Below, piece after piece: positions 16,808 through 27,711 of a stretch of 33,146 bases of DNA; positions within the stretch are counted from its first letter, which is position 1, and every line of letters begins with the position of its first letter. The notes beneath the pieces are model-generated. The model was not told the origin of the DNA. It did not search any database and saw nothing but the letters and a program-made list of their open reading frames with translations. Position numbers and translations under genes: made by a program. The stretch comes from an uncultured Bacillus sp. Lineage in GTDB: Bacteria; Bacillota; Bacilli; Bacillales_B; DSM-18226. The stretch is from the NCBI RefSeq assembly GCF_946478885.1, contig NZ_CAMLDX010000033.1, positions 1 through 33,146 of the forward strand. Reading direction: 5' to 3'.

Positions 16808-17461
16808 TTGGTCAAAACAAGGAGAAAACGTGAGGTGCATGCTTCAGTAAAGGATGAGCGCTTGGTTCAAAAACGACGTAATCAGATCATTAACGGTGCG
16901 GTAGCCCTCATCAAGGAAAAAGGTTACCATCGCATGACAACAAGGGAGATTGCCCGGGCATCAGGCTTCAGCATCGGCACTCTATACGAATACATCCGGA
17001 CAAAGGAAGACGTGCTCTATCTTGTCTGCGACCGGATCTATGACCAGGTAAGCGAACGACTACAAATCATCATGGATACCGAGCTTGGAACCGTAGAAGG
17101 CCTCAGGCGTGCTATCGGACACTTTTTTCGGGTCATGGATGAAATGCAGGACGAGGTACTGATTATGTATCAGGAGCTCAAATCCTTAACAAAGGATGCA
17201 CTTCCATATGTTTTAGAAAAAGAATTGCTGCTGGTTGATTTTTTCAAACAAATGCTCGAACGCTGTGTGGAAAACAAAGAACTGGCATTGACCAAGGCAC
17301 AGGTCAATATGGCTGCGCATAATATCTATGTCCAGGGGCAAATGTGGGGGTTTCGTCGTTGGATATTGGGAAAAACATACACACTGGAAGAGTATATTGA
17401 ATTACAGACGTCCTTTTTTCTTGAAGGATTGAAGATCACAAAAAGCAATCAACCGAATTGA
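16808..17461 (+). CDS. TetR/AcrR family transcriptional regulator
   Basis: A 217-residue regulator. The N-terminal helix-turn-helix (about 24-70) reads NQIINGAVALIKEKGYHRMT followed by TREIARASGFSIGTLYEYIRTKEDVL, typical of TetR. The C-terminal all-helical domain would bind an inducer. The start is TTG 16808 behind AGAGGTGGGG; the next ATG lies inside the DNA-binding domain and is too late. It lies directly before icmF on the same strand and after acdA, so a role as acyl-CoA-responsive regulator of this block is the likely inference. The ligand is unknown. A candidate operator lies at 16708-16720. It is not the usual FadR (YsiA) locus, though it is of the same family. Confidence 0.9.
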   Translation: MVKTRRKREVHASVKDERLVQKRRNQIINGAVALIKEKGYHRMTTREIARASGFSIGTLYEYIRTKEDVLYLVCDRIYDQVSERLQIIMDTELGTVEGLRRAIGHFFRVMDEMQDEVLIMYQELKSLTKDALPYVLEKELLLVDFFKQMLERCVENKELALTKAQVNMAAHNIYVQGQMWGFRRWILGKTYTLEEYIELQTSFFLEGLKITKSNQPN

Positions 17462-17665
17462 GAGATTTTTAAAAGGTAATAAAAGGGGTTTTACTGCGAT
17501 AATAAAGCAGTCATTTAGGATTTACCGATGATATTCACAGCCTTTGCTTTCTAAAGCGTCGTACCTTATCATCGACTGATTTTTCTAAAAATTCAATAAA
17601 TATACATCGTGTTTCAACTTCCAAAAGAAAGAGTTTACCCAAAAAATAGATAGAGGAGTGCGAAC

Positions 17666-20600
17666 ATGGAGAATGTAGAACAGAAATACAGACCAAAGCA
17701 TTCGATTCGATTTATAACCGCCTCTAGTTTGTATGATGGACATGATGCATCAATCAACATTATGCGCAGAATTTTACAGAGCAGTGGGGCTGAGGTTATT
17801 CACCTTGGTCATAACCGATCCGTGGAGGAAGTGGTCTCAGCTGCGATACAGGAAGATGTGCAAGGCATCGCTGTCTCATCCTACCAGGGAGGACATGTGG
17901 AATATTTTAAATATATGTATGATTTATTGAACGAAAGAGGAGCCGGTCATATCCGCATTTATGGAGGGGGCGGCGGTGTCATCCTTCCTCGGGAAATGAA
18001 AGATCTTCAAGATTATGGAATATCAGGAATATTTTCTCCAGAGGATGGCCGCCGTTTAGGACTGCAGGGCATGATCAATATCATGCTTGAGGAATGCGAT
18101 TACGCTTTTGAGGGGGAGAGCGGGGAAAGCCTCCTTCAAATGCTTTCTTCGGGGGACACTGGCGCAATTTCCCGTTTAATTACCTTGGCTGAGCAGAGAG
18201 TCAGTGGGGAAGAAGTACCTGATTACCTTTTTGAAAAAATAAAGCCTTTGGAAAAGAACGTTCCGGTCGTGGGGATTACAGGAACGGGCGGCGCTGGAAA
18301 AAGCTCTTTGACCGATGAGTTGATTCGCCGCTTCTTGCGCGAGTTTCCCGAAAAAAAAGCAGCGGTGCTCTCGATTGACCCGACGAAGCAGAAAACAGGC
18401 GGTGCCTTGCTTGGCGACCGCATTCGGATGAATGCTATTTTCTCACCGCATGTCTATATGCGGAGTCTGGCAACAAGGGATTCCATGTCTGAATTGTCGC
18501 TTGCGATGAGTGATGCTCTTTCGATTGTAAAGAGCGCTGGCTTTGATCTCATCATTATCGAGACAAGCGGAATTGGCCAGGGCGATGCTGGCATCATCGA
18601 AATTTGTAATGTGGCGATGTATGTGATGACAAGTGAATTCGGTGCGCCAACTCAGCTTGAGAAGATTGACATGATTGATTATGCCGATCTTATTGTCGTT
18701 AACAAATTTGAACGGAAGGGTTCTGAGGATGCCCTGCGTCAGGTGCAGAAGCAGTATCAGCGGAGTCATTTGCTGTATGAAAAGAATCTTGAGGAAATGC
18801 CGATTTACGGAACGATTGCTAGTCAGTTTAATGATGCTGGAACAAATGCGTTGTTTGCTGCCTTGGTCGAGACTATTAATGAAAAAGCAGGAACTGCCTG
18901 GAAATCCTCTTTCCCCCTTCATGCAAAGGTAGAAAAGCAGAATGTAATCATCCCGAATGACCAACGCTATTATCTTCGTGAGGTTGCAGAAACTGTTCGC
19001 AAGTATCACCGCAAGGCAGAGGAACAGGCGGAGCTGGCGCGTAAATTGTTTCAGGTCGAGGGTGCTATCATGGCGGTGAAGGAGCAGGGAAACAATGAGA
19101 GCGCTGTCAAGGTGCTAGAAGATATTAAAGAGAGAGTGTGGGGACAATTGACGCCGGAATCGAGGCAGATCCTCACCCAGTGGGAGGAAACGAAGGAGAA
19201 GTATGACGGCGAACGGTTTGTCATGAAAATCCGTGATAAGGAAATTGTGATGGCCCTGAAGACAAAGAGTCTGTCAGGGATCCTTCTTTCGAAGGTAGCG
19301 TTGCCGAAATTCAAGGATTACGGTGAGATTATCCGTTGGGTATACAAGGAAAATGTTCCGGGTGCATTCCCGTACACGGCGGGGGTATTTCCTTTTAAAA
19401 GGGAAGGGGAGGATCCGAAGCGGCAGTTTGCTGGTGAAGGGACGCCAGAGCGAACGAATCGGCGCTTTCATTATTTGGCCAAGGACGATCCGGCAAAGCG
19501 TCTGAGCACAGCCTTTGATTCAGTGACCCTGTACGGCGAGGATCCTGATTACCGTCCGGATATTTTCGGTAAAATTGGGGAGAGCGGCGTCAATGTCTGT
19601 ACGCTTGATGATATGAAAAAACTGTATGACGGCTTTGATTTATGCGATCCGTCCACATCGGTCTCGATGACGATTAACGGTCCGGCTCCGATTGTGCTGG
19701 CGATGTTTATGAATACAGCCATTGACCAGCAAGTGTCGAAGCGGGAGGCTGAGCTCTCGCGGCTATTGACAGAGGTGGAGTATGAAGAGGTCCGTGCAGC
19801 GACGTTGAAAATCGTCCGTGGTACGGTGCAGGCCGATATTTTAAAAGAAGATCAGGGACAGAATACCTGCATCTTTTCAACCGAGTTTGCCCTCAGGATG
19901 ATGGGAGACATACAGCAATACTTTATTGATTGTGGTGTGCGTAATTATTATTCCGTTTCCATCTCTGGCTACCATATTGCCGAGGCTGGGGCAAATCCGA
20001 TTTCGCAGCTTGCCTTTACCTTGGCAAATGGGTTTACGTATGTCGAATACTATTTAAGTCGCGGCATGAAGATTGATGACTTTGCGCCAAATTTGTCTTT
20101 CTTTTTCTCGAATGGGCTCGATCCAGAGTATACGGTTATTGGGCGTGTCGCAAGAAGGATTTGGGCTACAGTGATGCGCGATAAGTACGGGGCCAATGAA
20201 CGAAGCCAGAAGCTGAAATATCATGTACAGACTTCTGGGCGCTCGCTTCATGCTCAGGAAATTGATTTTAATGATATCCGCACGACGCTGCAGGCGCTAA
20301 TGGCACTCCATGATAACTGCAATTCGCTTCATACGAATGCATATGATGAGGCGATTACAACGCCGACCGAGGAATCAGTGCGCCGCGCGATGGCCATTCA
20401 AATGATCATTACAAAGGAGCATGGCTTAACGAAAAACGAAAATCCGCTTCAAGGCTCGTTTATTGTTGAAGAATTGACAGACCTTGTGGAAGAAGCAGTA
20501 CTCCAGGAATTTGAACGGCTTGATGACCGCGGCGGAGTGCTCGGAGCGATGGAAAGCCAGTATCAGCGCGGCAAAATTCAGGAAGAGTCGATGTACTATG

Positions 20601-20923
20601 AAACATTGAAGCATACGGGTGAATTGCCGATTATCGGGGTGAATACGTATCTGAATCCGAATCCTCCTTCAGAAGAAGAAGTTGATAATATGGAAGTGGC
20701 GCGCGCCTCCAAAGAGGAAAAGGAAACCCAAATTCAACATTTACATGAATTTCAGAAGAAAAATAAAGGAAAAACCGCAGATGCCCTCGAACAATTAAAG
20801 AATACAGCTATTTCCGGAGGGAATATTTTTGCCGAGATGATGGAAACTGTTAAATATGCCAGTCTTGGCCAAATCACTTCTGCCTTATATGAAGTTGGAG
20901 GGCAGTATAGGAGAAATATGTAA
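17666..20923 (+). CDS. icmF: fused isobutyryl-CoA mutase IcmF (B12-domain, MeaI-type GTPase, mutase)
   Basis: A 1085-residue adenosylcobalamin enzyme that interconverts isobutyryl-CoA and n-butyryl-CoA. Domains in order: B12-binding (about 12-150, with DGHDAS at 24-29), a MeaI-like G-protein chaperone (about 195-420) with Walker A GTGGAGKS at 206-213 and NKFE as the base-recognition motif, a linker, and the large substrate-binding TIM-barrel domain (about 540-1085). Residues that separate this activity from methylmalonyl-CoA mutase favour isobutyryl-CoA: Phe588 in RQFAG (Tyr in MCM) and Gln732 in GQNT (Arg in MCM). Homologues also act slowly on pivalyl- or isovaleryl-CoA. The ATG follows AGAGGAG (17652-17658). 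A strong terminator follows about 115 nt downstream. Confidence 0.95.
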   Translation: MENVEQKYRPKHSIRFITASSLYDGHDASINIMRRILQSSGAEVIHLGHNRSVEEVVSAAIQEDVQGIAVSSYQGGHVEYFKYMYDLLNERGAGHIRIYGGGGGVILPREMKDLQDYGISGIFSPEDGRRLGLQGMINIMLEECDYAFEGESGESLLQMLSSGDTGAISRLITLAEQRVSGEEVPDYLFEKIKPLEKNVPVVGITGTGGAGKSSLTDELIRRFLREFPEKKAAVLSIDPTKQKTGGALLGDRIRMNAIFSPHVYMRSLATRDSMSELSLAMSDALSIVKSAGFDLIIIETSGIGQGDAGIIEICNVAMYVMTSEFGAPTQLEKIDMIDYADLIVVNKFERKGSEDALRQVQKQYQRSHLLYEKNLEEMPIYGTIASQFNDAGTNALFAALVETINEKAGTAWKSSFPLHAKVEKQNVIIPNDQRYYLREVAETVRKYHRKAEEQAELARKLFQVEGAIMAVKEQGNNESAVKVLEDIKERVWGQLTPESRQILTQWEETKEKYDGERFVMKIRDKEIVMALKTKSLSGILLSKVALPKFKDYGEIIRWVYKENVPGAFPYTAGVFPFKREGEDPKRQFAGEGTPERTNRRFHYLAKDDPAKRLSTAFDSVTLYGEDPDYRPDIFGKIGESGVNVCTLDDMKKLYDGFDLCDPSTSVSMTINGPAPIVLAMFMNTAIDQQVSKREAELSRLLTEVEYEEVRAATLKIVRGTVQADILKEDQGQNTCIFSTEFALRMMGDIQQYFIDCGVRNYYSVSISGYHIAEAGANPISQLAFTLANGFTYVEYYLSRGMKIDDFAPNLSFFFSNGLDPEYTVIGRVARRIWATVMRDKYGANERSQKLKYHVQTSGRSLHAQEIDFNDIRTTLQALMALHDNCNSLHTNAYDEAITTPTEESVRRAMAIQMIITKEHGLTKNENPLQGSFIVEELTDLVEEAVLQEFERLDDRGGVLGAMESQYQRGKIQEESMYYETLKHTGELPIIGVNTYLNPNPPSEEEVDNMEVARASKEEKETQIQHLHEFQKKNKGKTADALEQLKNTAISGGNIFAEMMETVKYASLGQITSALYEVGGQYRRNM

Positions 20924-21436
20924 GCTTCCGTACCCAATGAGGTGCCATGGGACAAGGAGGCTGTTAAAAAGCAGCAAACAGGTAAAAGGAAATCAGGAGG
21001 CAAAAAGAGCCCGAGGAAAATCCTATTTGACATTATCACAGCGTCTTGGAACTCTCCAAGGCGCTGTCTCGTTTTATTCAGCGAAAGCTAAGGTCTAGCG
21101 CCTTTGGATCATGTGGGTACCCATTGACGAAAAGGAGATCATTGTTTACCCTAAATATTCCCTCCCATTTTAATAAGCAGCAGGTTCATCTCAAAAATTG
21201 CAGGTATGTAAGGGAAAAGGAGAGAACAAAAGGTTCGTTGAAATCTTTTTCGGGAGTTTCTAGCTAGAGGAAAGTTGATAGAGTCTTGTCTGATTAATCA
21301 TTTGACTACAAGTCTTCATAATAATCAAAAATACATCTTTTTTACTGAATGCGTAGTATAATCTATTATGATAATGGAAATGAGAGAACCTTCTATAAAA
21401 GTAAAGGAGTTTTTCCGGAGCTGGAAGTGAAATCAA
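20924..21436 (+). other. spacer between icmF and the small membrane ORF
   Basis: It contains the icmF terminator, a TGGGTACCCA palindrome around 21114-21123, and a perfect -10 TATAAT at 21357-21362 without a good -35. No gene is supported before 21437. Confidence 0.4.
21038..21078 (+). terminator. terminator after icmF
   Basis: A 13-bp stem ACAGCGTCTTGGA/TCCAAGGCGCTGT (one G-U) with a 4-nt loop, followed by CTCGTTTTATT. CCAAGGCGCT of its 3' arm (21056-21065) could alternatively pair with AGCGCCTTTGG at 21097-21107. Confidence 0.75.
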
Positions 21437-21658
21437 TTGGTAGTGACAGAATGTATTCAGGATGTGAAAAGCTTGAGACGAATCCTTTTCAATACTGTGG
21501 GCTGGGCCGGAGCTATAGCTCTTACCTATTATTTATATATCCGGAATCTTGGAGCCATTCCTTTTCTTTTATTCTCCATATACTTTTTCTGGAGAACAAA
21601 AAAAATACTTTCCGAACAAAATGGACGCGCTCGAAGCCGTCGCTTTATGAAAAAATGA
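21437..21658 (+). CDS. hypothetical small membrane protein (73 aa)
   Basis: I do not recognise this protein. The frame starts at TTG 21437, 9 nt after GGAAG (21423-21427); a stop at 21428-21430 excludes a longer N terminus in this frame. The product has a basic N-terminal stretch (KSLRR), two probable membrane segments (about 16-35 and 38-54, with an IRNLG turn) and a strongly basic tail (RTKK, RARSRR, MKK), consistent with both ends on the cytosolic side. A -10 TATAAT lies about 75 nt upstream at 21357-21362. It precedes rpoE by about 200 nt. A 118-residue frame overlaps it in another phase, so coding status needs conservation data. Confidence 0.45.
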   Translation: MVVTECIQDVKSLRRILFNTVGWAGAIALTYYLYIRNLGAIPFLLFSIYFFWRTKKILSEQNGRARSRRFMKK

Positions 21659-21863
21659 CGGGAAAGAGAAAATTATGCCGGAATATGCAGGAAGGGCTGG
21701 CATAAACACCAATAATTTGTTTATAATGAAGAATATGTATTTGGAGAGTGATTAGCATTCTTCTGGTATTTTATACAATGTGGATGGAATATTTTTACAT
21801 AAAGTCGTCAACCTTCCACTATTTTTCGTACCAGGAATGTATGATAGAAAGGAAGTGCGGATC

Positions 21864-22496
21864 TTGAGTTTATCTCAATTCTCAAAAGAAGAAATACAAG
21901 AAATGTCCTTAATAGAGGTTGCGTACGAAATATTATTTGAAAAAAAGCAAGCGATTTCCTTTAAAGAATTAATGGATGAATTAGCACAGACATTAGAGAT
22001 GTCAGAGGAACAGGTGCGTGCAAGAATTGCCCAGTTTTATACTGACTTAAATATAGATGGACGTTTTCTATGCTTGGGGGATAACCAATGGGGTCTAAGA
22101 ATTTGGTATCCAATTGATCAAGTCATTGAAGAAATTGTCAACCCTGTAAAAGCGAAGAAGAAGAAGAAAGCGAAGAAAGTGGCCGATGAAATTGAAGGCT
22201 TTGACGCTGTTGAAGATTTGGATGACTTTGAAGATGAAGATGACGAAGATGAAGATTTGCTTGATGATGATGAGGATGAAGAAGAAGATCTGGACGATGA
22301 TTTACTCGATGAAGATTTGGACGACGAAGATGAAGATTTCGATGATGACTTGGCCGATGAGGATTTGGACGACGAAATGAAGGATGATTTAGACGATGAC
22401 CTCGATGAAGATGAATTCGAAATGGATGATGAAGACTCGGATTTAGACGATGATGAAGATGAAAAATTCGATGATTCAAATGAAGATAAGGATTAA
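21864..22496 (+). CDS. rpoE: DNA-directed RNA polymerase delta subunit
   Basis: About 210 residues. The N-terminal folded HARE-HTH domain (about 14-83, ending in FYTDLNIDGRFLCLGDNQWG) is followed by a lysine-rich patch (KAKKKKKAKK near 97-106) and then about 100 residues made almost only of Asp and Glu with Leu and Phe. Delta binds core polymerase, displaces RNA and DNA non-specifically and helps recycling and promoter sensitivity to initiating NTP. The start is TTG 21864, 8 nt after AAAGGAAG (21848-21855); upstream frame sequence has no resemblance. The acidic tail makes it longer than the roughly 173-residue B. subtilis protein. The gene ends 12 nt before the pyrG -35, with no terminator of its own between. 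Confidence 0.93.
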   Translation: MSLSQFSKEEIQEMSLIEVAYEILFEKKQAISFKELMDELAQTLEMSEEQVRARIAQFYTDLNIDGRFLCLGDNQWGLRIWYPIDQVIEEIVNPVKAKKKKKAKKVADEIEGFDAVEDLDDFEDEDDEDEDLLDDDEDEEEDLDDDLLDEDLDDEDEDFDDDLADEDLDDEMKDDLDDDLDEDEFEMDDEDSDLDDDEDEKFDDSNEDKD

Positions 22497-22507
22497 CGAT
22501 AATCAGC

Positions 22508-22536
22508 TTGACTTTTTCAAAGGGTACTTGTAGAAT
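22508..22536 (+). promoter_or_regulatory. pyrG promoter
   Basis: TTGACT (22508-22513), a 17-nt spacer and TAGAAT (22531-22536). The start site 8 nt downstream of the -10 would be the first G of GGGCTC at 22544, the initiation sequence used for CTP-dependent G-stuttering at pyrG in B. subtilis and Lactococcus. Confidence 0.8.
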
Positions 22537-22543
22537 ACTTTTT

Positions 22544-22628
22544 GGGCTCTTAAAAGAGATTTAAGTAATAAAGATAAAGCAGCGCTCCCTTACTTGGTAA
22601 AAGTAAGAGGGGCGTTTTTGTTTTTTTT
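22544..22628 (+). promoter_or_regulatory. pyrG CTP-responsive attenuator leader
   Basis: The transcript starts GGGCUC. The intrinsic terminator has a stem 22583-22595 with 22601-22614 (13 bp, one bulged A at 22608, one G-U) and a T-rich tail 22615-22628. The 5' arm contains GCTCCCTT, able to pair with a run of extra G. In the known mechanism low CTP stalls polymerase at the first C, extra G residues are added, and the poly(G) blocks the terminator. The remaining leader to 22897 shows small palindromes (CCCTTAAGGG at 22689-22698) and no gene. Confidence 0.82.
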
Positions 22629-22855
22629 CTGCAATAACAATTACCTATTATCTTAAAATTTTTACGAGTATCTGGTTTCAGCATTTGCCCCTTAAGGGTA
22701 TAAGATCTTGCTTCCTGGGTCATCATCTATCGGGCTTTGCCAAATAAAGTCGAACTGCCTTAAAAGACAGTGCAACACGTCCTAGGAGCCTCCTCATGTG
22801 TTTGCCGGGGTGAGCAAGGCGCATTTGTTATTCTTTATAAATTGTCTTTAACTAG

Positions 22856-24505
<1,650 letters not shown>

Positions 24506-24530
24506 TTCAAAAAGGCAAAAGACCTTTCCC

Positions 24531-24583
24531 GGCTTTCTTTGGCTGATGTCCGCAGGGACAACACCCAAAGAAGGCCTTTTTTT
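24531..24583 (+). terminator. terminator after pyrG
   Basis: A 12-bp stem GGCTTTCTTTGG/CCAAAGAAGGCC (24531-24542 with 24565-24576, one G-U) with an inner 5-bp TGTCC/GGACA stem, followed by seven T. Confidence 0.93.
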
Positions 24584-25151
24584 GCTGTTCAGGCACTATC
24601 CCCTGTATCACCTGCCGGTAGATGACTACATATTCAGATATCAGCTTGCTCAGCTAAGGCAGATTCTTGGTCGTATAAGCTGTGTTAACATCATACCGCT
24701 GTTATCGCTATCTATCTACACTTCATTCAAAGAAGGAAAATAGACGCTAGCCAGAGAAAGCTTTTGTTGCCTGCTGCAAGCAGACTGTAAAGCATCAAGC
24801 GGAGAACGGTTCGAAAGGCTTTCCAAGTAGATCATTCCTCTTCATATTAGCTGAATTTTTCAACTCAAATAAATTTTTTGATAATTAATGTTGTCTATTC
24901 TAGTGATTTTTGTTGGAAAATAGACTATTATGTAGGCGGGAATAGTTTTTTTATGAAAAATAGCATGGCCTACTTTCCCTTAAATTGGTTGAATTGGTAT
25001 CTTTTTCATTATTCAAGCAGGAATTATGAGTGGGAAAGTAGAAATTCAATAAATTATACATATACAAAATGACATATATGAAGATGCAGGATTATTGCTT
25101 TCCCTATTTAAACTAGATGGCGCGATATTACAGAAGGAAAGAGGTGGCTCT
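24584..25151. other. pyrG-spo0F spacer, 568 bp, no gene
   Basis: No supported frame is present. The spo0F SigH-type promoter lies at its distal end. The middle (about 24850-25060) is AT-rich. No DUF2529 (ywjG) remnant is recognised. Confidence 0.5.
25017..25046 (+). promoter_or_regulatory. candidate SigH promoter for spo0F
   Basis: GCAGGAATT (25017-25025), a 12-nt spacer and GTAGAAATT (25038-25046) match the SigH pattern RnAGGAwWW N11-12 RnnGAAT in all but one fixed base. spo0F is a known SigH target in B. subtilis. No clear Spo0A box (TGTCGAA) was found nearby. Confidence 0.65.
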
Positions 25152-25511
25152 ATGAAAGGAAAGATTCTAATAGTAGACGATCAGCTTGGGATTAGGATCC
25201 TGCTGAATGAAGTATTACAAAAAGAAGGCTATGATACATACCAGGCTGCAAACGGTTTCCAAGCATTGGAAATGGCGCAAAGCGATTTGCCTGACCTAGT
25301 ATTGCTTGATATGAAAATTCCAGGTATGGATGGAATCGAAATATTGAAAAGACTGAAGCTTATTGATCAAAACATTAAGGTGATTATCATGACGGCTTAC
25401 GGTGAATTGGATATGATTCAGGAGGCAAAGGACCTCGGCGCCTTAACACACTTTGCTAAACCGTTTGATATTGATGATATCCGCCAGGCGGTCAAGAAGT
25501 ATTTATCTTAA
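25152..25511 (+). CDS. spo0F: sporulation phosphorelay response regulator Spo0F
   Basis: A 119-residue single-domain receiver, without output domain, that takes phosphate from sporulation kinases and passes it to Spo0B. The acidic pocket is Asp9/Asp10 (LIVDDQ), the phosphoacceptor is Asp53 ([11 protein letters not shown]), with Thr81 (MTAYGE) and Lys103 (HFAKPFD). The sequence is close to B. subtilis Spo0F, but a few residues shorter at the C terminus. The ATG at 25152 follows GAGGTGG; the longer in-frame extension upstream (from 25095) is not conserved family sequence. It is a single-gene unit with a SigH-type promoter. It marks the host as a spore-former. Confidence 0.95.
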   Translation: MKGKILIVDDQLGIRILLNEVLQKEGYDTYQAANGFQALEMAQSDLPDLVLLDMKIPGMDGIEILKRLKLIDQNIKVIIMTAYGELDMIQEAKDLGALTHFAKPFDIDDIRQAVKKYLS

Positions 25512-25963
25512 TCCTAACCTGCGGCAAGTCTCCTGCTCCCATCTTGGGATACTGATCCTGTAATGGAGGATTAGGCAAGGGCAGCTTCGCTGAAGAACCG
25601 CTACCGCTAAGAGTTATCTTTCGGTTTGCCCCTTTAGATACCTCGGCAAGGCTCTGCTTGACAGACATTCAATGAAGCCCATCATCACTTTTTAGGGATA
25701 GCATTTATTACTATAAATAGTTGTTCAATATTATGGCTGCAAATTGGTTTGGTGTACGCGGAGACGTGTACACCAAATGTATGTTCAAAAGAAAAGGTAT
25801 ATCGGAATAACCATGCCAATATAGAAAAAATCCTTTCGAATGAATAGCATTTCCAACAGTAGTTTGATATGATTACAAATGGAAAATCGATCATGGCTCA
25901 TATTTATTAGAAATTGTAAGAAAATATGGTTGTGAGGAAGGACTACTTTGAGGAGGAAAAATT
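25512..25963. other. spo0F-fbaA spacer with structured segments
   Basis: TAATCCT at the spo0F stop (25509-25515) can pair with AGGATTA (25567-25573) around a TCCC/GGGA hairpin. AACCG/CGGTT and CAGC/GCTG pairings follow at about 25580-25635. The long inverted repeat at 25748-25777 is listed separately. There is no gene, no T-rich terminator and no clear fbaA promoter. Confidence 0.4.
25748..25777. repeat. inverted repeat with GAGA loop upstream of fbaA
   Basis: A 13-bp stem (25748-25760 with 25765-25777, one G-U) beginning TTTGGTGTAC and ending GTACACCAAA, closed by a GAGA loop of the GNRA type. It is related to the arms at 27937-27997 before murA. Confidence 0.65.
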
Positions 25964-26821
25964 ATGCCTTTAGTTTCAATGACAGAAATGCTGAAAAAAG
26001 CAAACGAAGAGAGGTATGCTGTTGGTCAGTTTAACATAAATAATCTTGAATTTACACAAGCAATCCTCCAAGCATCACAAGAGGAAAATTCTCCTGTTAT
26101 TTTAGGCGTTTCAGAAGGCGCAGGCCGTTATATAGGCGGATTTAAAACCGTTGTCAAAATGGTTGAAGGCCTAATGGAGGATTATAACATTACAGTTCCG
26201 GTTGCGATTCATTTAGACCATGGATCCAGCGTTGATAAATGTAAAGAAGCAATTGATGCAGGCTTTACGTCTGTTATGATTGATGCATCACACCATCCAT
26301 TTGAGGAAAATGTTACATTAACTTCTCAAGTAGTGGAATATGCTCATGCAAGGGGAGCTTCCGTTGAGGCAGAACTTGGTACTGTCGGCGGACAGGAGGA
26401 TGATGTCATCGGAGAAGGCGTTATCTATGCAGATGCACAGGAATGTGAAGCACTCGTGAAACGGACAGGTATTGACTGCCTGGCACCTGCTTTAGGTTCT
26501 GTACACGGACCTTATAAAGGCGAACCAAAGCTTGGATTTACAGAAATGGAAGAAATCGGAAGGCGTACGGGCGTTCCGCTCGTTCTTCATGGCGGAACTG
26601 GAATTCCAACAAAGGATATCCAAAAATCCATTTCATTAGGAACGGCAAAAATTAATGTAAATACAGAAAACCAAATTGCTTCTGCTAAAACCGTGCGTGA
26701 AGTGTTGGCGGCAAATCCCGATATGTATGATCCGCGAAAATACTTAGGACCTGCGCGCGAAACGATTAAACAAACCGTTATTGGCAAAATCCGTGAATTT
26801 GGTTCTAACGGAAAAGCATGA
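25964..26821 (+). CDS. fbaA: class II fructose-1,6-bisphosphate aldolase
   Basis: A 285-residue zinc-dependent aldolase of glycolysis/gluconeogenesis (fructose-1,6-bisphosphate to DHAP and glyceraldehyde-3-phosphate). The catalytic Asp85 and zinc ligand His86 are in LDHG, Glu137 is in VEAELG, His181 in VHGPYKG, and zinc ligand His209 in LHGGTG, which also binds phosphate. NVNTE follows. The length matches B. subtilis FbaA. The ATG is 7 nt after AGGAGG (25951-25956). It is followed by hairpins and then tal, as in B. subtilis (ywjH). Confidence 0.96.
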   Translation: MPLVSMTEMLKKANEERYAVGQFNINNLEFTQAILQASQEENSPVILGVSEGAGRYIGGFKTVVKMVEGLMEDYNITVPVAIHLDHGSSVDKCKEAIDAGFTSVMIDASHHPFEENVTLTSQVVEYAHARGASVEAELGTVGGQEDDVIGEGVIYADAQECEALVKRTGIDCLAPALGSVHGPYKGEPKLGFTEMEEIGRRTGVPLVLHGGTGIPTKDIQKSISLGTAKINVNTENQIASAKTVREVLAANPDMYDPRKYLGPARETIKQTVIGKIREFGSNGKA

Positions 26822-26835
26822 TTTATGCGGGGATA

Positions 26836-26924
26836 AACGGTTTCTGACTAAACCGTTCATCCGAATGTCCGGCTTTTTGGGACGATTCCGAAATAGAAAA
26901 CCGCTCTTCATTTAAGGGCGGTTT
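26836..26924 (+). terminator. two hairpins between fbaA and tal
   Basis: AACGGTTT/AAACCGTT (26836-26843 with 26850-26857) and an 11-bp stem AAACCGCTCTT/AAGGGCGGTTT (26898-26908 with 26914-26924, one mismatch). The second resembles a terminator but has only TTTCACTGCATTT after it, so partial read-through into tal is likely. Confidence 0.5.
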
Positions 26925-27066
26925 CACTGCATTTACATCATGAGCATCGGTGTGCTAGTTTAACAGCCTGGAATTGTAATGCATTGCGCCTATTAAATGA
27001 AACCGAAGCCTTTTGGGCATGATTTATATGGTAAACCATTATTTTTTATACGAGAGGGGTATATTG

Positions 27067-27711
27067 ATGAAGTTTTTTATCGATACTGCAAATATGGACG
27101 AAATTAAAGAAGCGTATGCGCTGGGAATTATTGCAGGCGTAACGACCAATCCGTCGCTTGTGGCGAAGGAAAAAAATATCTCCTTCCATGACCGTCTTCG
27201 TGAAATTACGGCCCTCGTTCCAGGATCTGTGAGTGCTGAAGTCATTGCTCTTGATGCAGAAGGCATGATTCGTGAAGGAAAAGAATTAGCTACCATTGCA
27301 CCGAACATTACCGTGAAAATTCCAATGACACCGGAAGGCATGAAGGCTGTTTCTGTTCTATCAAAAGAGGGAATTAAAACGAATGTTACGCTGATTTTCA
27401 GTGCTAACCAAGCGTTGCTTGCCGCAAGAGCAGGAGCAACCTATGTATCGCCTTTCCTTGGTAGATTGGATGATATCGGTCATGACGGAATGGAATTAAT
27501 TTCCACAATTGCTGACATTTTTGCCATTCATGATATTGAAACGGAAATTATTGCTGCTTCGATTAGACACCCGCAGCATGTGACGGCCGCTGCCTTAAAA
27601 GGGGCGCACATCGCTACCATTCCATACAAGGTAATCAAGCAAATGTTTCATCATCCATTAACAGACAAGGGAATTGAAGCCTTCCTAGCTGATTGGAAGA
27701 AGCTTTCTTAA
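27067..27711 (+). CDS. tal: transaldolase / fructose-6-phosphate aldolase family (YwjH)
   Basis: A 214-residue small class I aldolase of the transaldolase subfamily that includes TalC and FSA. The Schiff-base Lys84 is in NITVKIPMT, and the family signatures GVTTNPSL (24-31) and [20 protein letters not shown] are present, with [11 protein letters not shown]. The length is close to B. subtilis YwjH (about 212). Whether the activity is transaldolase (pentose phosphate pathway) or fructose-6-phosphate aldolase cannot be settled by eye. The ATG at 27067 follows GAGAGGGG; the in-frame upstream ATGs are not in a good context. It probably shares some transcripts with fbaA. Confidence 0.94.
   Translation: MKFFIDTANMDEIKEAYALGIIAGVTTNPSLVAKEKNISFHDRLREITALVPGSVSAEVIALDAEGMIREGKELATIAPNITVKIPMTPEGMKAVSVLSKEGIKTNVTLIFSANQALLAARAGATYVSPFLGRLDDIGHDGMELISTIADIFAIHDIETEIIAASIRHPQHVTAAALKGAHIATIPYKVIKQMFHHPLTDKGIEAFLADWKKLS

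Noticed and set aside
21349..21705. 118-codon plus-strand frame overlapping the small membrane ORF
   Set aside because: Its composition is not protein-like, and it begins upstream of the -10 element that would be needed to transcribe it.
22138..22479. 113-codon minus-strand frame rich in His/Arg/Leu/Pro
   Set aside because: It is the antisense of the Asp/Glu-rich tail of rpoE, which keeps the opposite strand open.
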